A stretch of DNA of 35,607 bases from Tieghemiomyces parasiticus (taxonomy: Eukaryota; Kickxellomycota; Dimargaritomycetes; Dimargaritales; Dimargaritaceae). The translations under genes and the position numbers were made by a program. How positions within the stretch are numbered: position 1 is the stretch's first letter; every line of letters begins with the position of its first letter. Positions 33,031 to 35,607 of the stretch are shown here, piece after piece. The stretch lies in NCBI GenBank assembly GCA_027575765.1, contig JANBPT010000450.1, forward strand, positions 1-35,607. The letters are read 5' to 3'. Under the pieces are notes generated by a model. The model made no database searches and was not told the origin of the DNA. It saw only the letters and a list, made by a program, of their open reading frames with translations.

Positions 33031-34512
33031 TTAAGAGGGGGTGGAAATTACGCGGGTAAGTTCGGCCCTAAAGAATTCACGGACCGTGTCGTCAAGCGAT
33101 CCGCTCAGGAGGACGTTCAGGTGTCGTAAGTAGGCCTCCCGGGGGTTCCCTACAGGTTTGGAGGAAGGCCTTGGGTCACGGGTGATGGCGCTATAAAAGT
33201 CGTCAGAATAGCCCAAGCCGCAGACTTGGAACTTTTTCACCAGCTGCTTAAAAGTAGCCGCGTGGCTAGTGTCAATGAGAAACTCCACGGTGATGCTGCC
33301 AATAGGCCGGATGAAGAGAATGGCCGAAACCGGGAACCCCAAGTCCGATAATTTCTTGATAATGAAGGCCTTGCTACCCCAGCGAAACCCGCGAAGGTAA
33401 AACAGGACTGCCTTGGGGCATTGGTGAGGGGTTGGCTTGGTACCCAGGGCCGGTAGGACCGCTAAGGCTTGGCTATGGCCCGGGGCTGGTGAATCTAGGC
33501 CGGTGGTCCTTACGGTGGAGGTGGACTGGGGCCTTGGCGGGGTAGGGGATGGCGAGGCGAGCGTAGAGGGGCTAAGCCAGAGGCGCACGGTATCTTCAGA
33601 GGAGGAACCGTTGGATTCGATCCGATCGAAGCAGGATCGCGGAGATTGGCTGAGCTGCGACTTCAGTTCTACGACCTGGGCGGAGAGCTCCTCGATGGGG
33701 TTGGACTGGGCAGTATGAGCGCTGACATCGGCAAATAGTTTTGAAATTTGGGTCAAAAGTCCTTCAATACCGCTGAACTGAGTTTCGTTAACACTAGCCT
33801 GCGTAGTCAGCTTAGCAACCTTGGTGGAGAGCTCGGTGATATTCGACAAACTGGAGGCGTTCTTACTGATCCGTGCATTCATCGTAGCGACCTTAGACGT
33901 GACCTCAACCACATTCCTGTCCAGTGATTTCGTCAGGATGATCCTTTTCGAAAGCTTGGCGATGGCTCTAGCCCGGGTCTTACTATGCCTTCGGAGCCGT
34001 TTAACCAGTTTAGCCAGGCGATTCGGTTCCTGGCAGCAATACTGACCTTTGCGATTGATGCTCATAGCGGACGCAGGACGGCGATTATTCTCTGTTTTCT
34101 GGTTGCCAGCAGGGCGTGCTTGGCAGCCTCCAGTCGAGGGTGCTTCGTGATCGTTGGCAGCGACGACTGGGTGGGTTCCAGCGGGGTGTGCTTGGCAGCC
34201 TTCAGTTGAAGGCACTTCGTGGTTGTTGACAGTGACGTCCTGGCGGCGGTCGGCGGAGGACCTTTGGTGGTTAGGTACACTCTGACACAGGCCCAGGTGT
34301 CGGGCAAACCTGGCGTCCAGGGTGACTATGAGGTTCGGAAGGGAGAACGTGCTGCAACAGGACGGGCACTTGACAAACTCAAAGCTGGGGTCCTGGCCGA
34401 CGAGGCTGCCAGGGCTGGTACAGTGCGAATTAGTACACTTCGGCTTAGTCCTCCTGAGCCAGGACTTGAGTCCCTTGGTGACCCTAAAGGAGACTCGTTT
34501 GCGGTGAGCCAT
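33031..34512 (-). CDS. Orphan retrotransposon ORF1/gag-like protein
   Basis: An intact single exon of 493 residues with a true ATG. The N-terminus is basic and holds a zinc-ribbon-like set of cysteines (C26, C31, C49, C52). Two 24-residue repeats follow (from residue 96), then a basic stretch. A long helical region at about 190-300 has repeated Ser/Val/Leu heptads (TSKVATM, STKVAKL, SAQVVEL). The last 125 residues form an alpha/beta domain with KAVLFYLRGFRWGSK and VSAILFIRPIGSITVEFLI. This resembles the RNA-binding-type domain of LINE ORF1 proteins, and the end (REAYLRHLNVLLSGSLDD) has a similar flavour. In LINEs ORF1 coats element RNA. Here no reverse transcriptase follows. It may be a truncated element or a host gene derived from one. 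The family call is by pattern, not search. Confidence 0.42.
   Translation of the reverse strand: MAHRKRVSFRVTKGLKSWLRRTKPKCTNSHCTSPGSLVGQDPSFEFVKCPSCCSTFSLPNLIVTLDARFARHLGLCQSVPNHQRSSADRRQDVTVNNHEVPSTEGCQAHPAGTHPVVAANDHEAPSTGGCQARPAGNQKTENNRRPASAMSINRKGQYCCQEPNRLAKLVKRLRRHSKTRARAIAKLSKRIILTKSLDRNVVEVTSKVATMNARISKNASSLSNITELSTKVAKLTTQASVNETQFSGIEGLLTQISKLFADVSAHTAQSNPIEELSAQVVELKSQLSQSPRSCFDRIESNGSSSEDTVRLWLSPSTLASPSPTPPRPQSTSTVRTTGLDSPAPGHSQALAVLPALGTKPTPHQCPKAVLFYLRGFRWGSKAFIIKKLSDLGFPVSAILFIRPIGSITVEFLIDTSHAATFKQLVKKFQVCGLGYSDDFYSAITRDPRPSSKPVGNPREAYLRHLNVLLSGSLDDTVREFFRAELTRVISTPS
34084..34227 (-). repeat. Two-unit 72-bp coding repeat inside the ORF1-like gene
   Basis: Residues 96-119 and 120-143 are a direct duplication of 24 residues, sharing HE(V/A)PST(E/G)GCQA(H/R)PAG. 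Each unit carries one cysteine. The DNA copies have diverged, so the duplication is not very recent. Confidence 0.75.
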
Positions 34513-35607
34513 ACGTGATATAAATGATAATGAAAGCTAGCCAGGGCAGCAGGTGGCAGGACGAGATGAATAAGCCGTAGTCGTGGCCCACGGAGCATAA
34601 AGCCCGGAAGATGAGAGGGAGGGTGAGAGCGGCGATATCGTTGCCGGTGAAAGTGGCCGTGAAGGCGAGGGTTGGAGCTAGGAAAGGCGAACGGTTGGCG
34701 GGTTAAGGCTGAAAGGGTCCGGCGGCCTGGGCGTGTAATTATAGGGCCAGGCCGGGGCCATCTGCTGTTTGGTCAATGGGGGAGGGAGAGCTTGAGCAAA
34801 CAGAGAAATGGTGCAGAAGGAGTGGGACGCACGCCGGTCACCATACATGGCCCGGCTATGGCTATGCAAGCGGCTTACGGAAGGTTGGGCTGGACGGGCA
34901 GCTTTCCATGCAACTCACCAGCATATTCGAGCATAGCAATGGTTCTTGTGTCGCCATAATTGGCTGCACGGTTCACCTCCCCCTCCCTCCATGTCTGTGC
35001 CGTCCCGTGACGCCTTGGACTCGTCAACGGCATCGCTCCGTCAAGTGGTTCAGCTACTGAGGCCGAATCCTGGGCTTCTTTGACCATCCATTATCCGCGC
35101 CAACCGCCGGCCTGGATGCCCTCCCCACCGCCCTTCACGAAGGCCAGCCAAAGTCCCGTTTCCTGCTACCCAGCTCCCCTGAAGGGGCACGCCTAACCTC
35201 CCGGCAAGCCGGAAACCGTTGACCGGCTTAGTGCGTCCGGGGGTGCTACATTCTGCCGCTCGCAGTTTAGCCACCCAAACGATAAGCCGTGGCTCTACGG
35301 ACCGGCGAACGCACCGAGGCGGGCAAGTACACGTCCCTGTCCATACCTCACAAGGCCAATACGGCCGAGACCCGAGTGATAATTCATCCTGTCGCTGTCG
35401 AGTCGAAAGCGCTATTCGGTAGACAGTGCCGGCGTGAAGGATGGCACTTGGCTATTAGCATTATTGTCTCAGCGGACAACGACTGGCAACCCTGAAACCA
35501 ACGGCTTCTCAAGCTTCGGGAACCAGCCAGCCCCCCCCCTCTGGACGGTGGCTGGAAGCCGCTAGGGCCGTCCTTGTCGAGACGGTTGCATAGGGAAGCC
35601 TGGATGT
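34513..35607. other. Right-end region without a resolved gene
   Basis: No confident gene is seen. From 34990 rightwards on the plus strand, several GC-rich open segments look coding in composition: an ATG-started 30-codon frame near 34990-35083, a frame at 35061-35219, and frames around 35240-35490. I could not join them with consistent splice sites, so this may be the 5' end of a gene that continues beyond the window. A run of nine C lies at 35531-35539. Confidence 0.4.

Noticed and set aside
1..35607. CRISPR arrays, bacterial operons or a phage-like system
   Set aside because: Spliceosomal introns and exclusively eukaryotic gene content; no regularly spaced repeats were seen.

Overview
The window is nuclear DNA of a fungus, probably an early-diverging lineage. 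Three things support this. Genes are interrupted by short GT..AG introns with GTAAGT-, GTAGGT- or GTATGT-like donors. The gene content is eukaryotic: ESCRT-III, TRAPP, a Rab GTPase, the wybutosine enzymes TYW1 and TYW2, and mitochondrial inner-membrane peptidase. It also includes a DASH kinetochore subunit (Dad4), a complex essentially restricted to fungi. The placement below fungus is inference. There are no prokaryotic operons, CRISPR arrays or rRNA genes, and I found no convincing intact tRNA gene.

Layout, left to right. 1-1731: no resolved gene. 1732-3918 (+): a five-exon gene whose C-terminal half is Sfr1/Mei5, the partner of Swi5 in Rad51 loading. 4206-6935 (-): a large Trs65/TRAPPC14-like protein. 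7894-11818 (+): a tandem array of three Imp1-type peptidase genes, one canonical and two diverged sister copies. The middle copy has lost the AG of its splice acceptor. 11941-12500: a cryptic cysteine-containing coding remnant. 14241-15380 (+): a ketopantoate reductase family protein. 15991-18579 (-): TYW1. 19252-19612 (+): Dad4. 19820-20924 (-): a divergent Rab24-like GTPase with a 20-nt micro-exon and a CAAX box. 21955-24192 (-): a DASS dicarboxylate transporter of the bacterial/plastid type. 24870-25215 (+): a decayed Ty1/copia fragment. 26989-28401 (-): TYW2. 29035-30402 (+): Vps24/CHMP3 in six exons. 33031-34512 (-): a zinc-ribbon and coiled-coil protein resembling retrotransposon ORF1 with no reverse transcriptase beside it.

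TYW1 and TYW2 catalyse the second and third steps of wybutosine formation on tRNA-Phe and lie about 8.4 kb apart on the same strand. Sfr1 and Dad4 serve recombination and chromosome segregation. Vps24, the Trs65-like protein and the Rab serve membrane traffic. The rest is housekeeping with no evident shared pathway. Exon models were built by hand. For every multi-exon gene except Imp1 copy 2, the intron phases agree across all junctions and the joined length is a multiple of three.

The points most worth a second look are the Imp1-like array with its broken acceptor, the bacterial-type DASS carrier with a Cys-rich insertion, the Rab with eroded G4 and G5 motifs, the orphan ORF1-like gene, the copia fossil, and ten 9-10 bp C or G runs that all lie outside exons.
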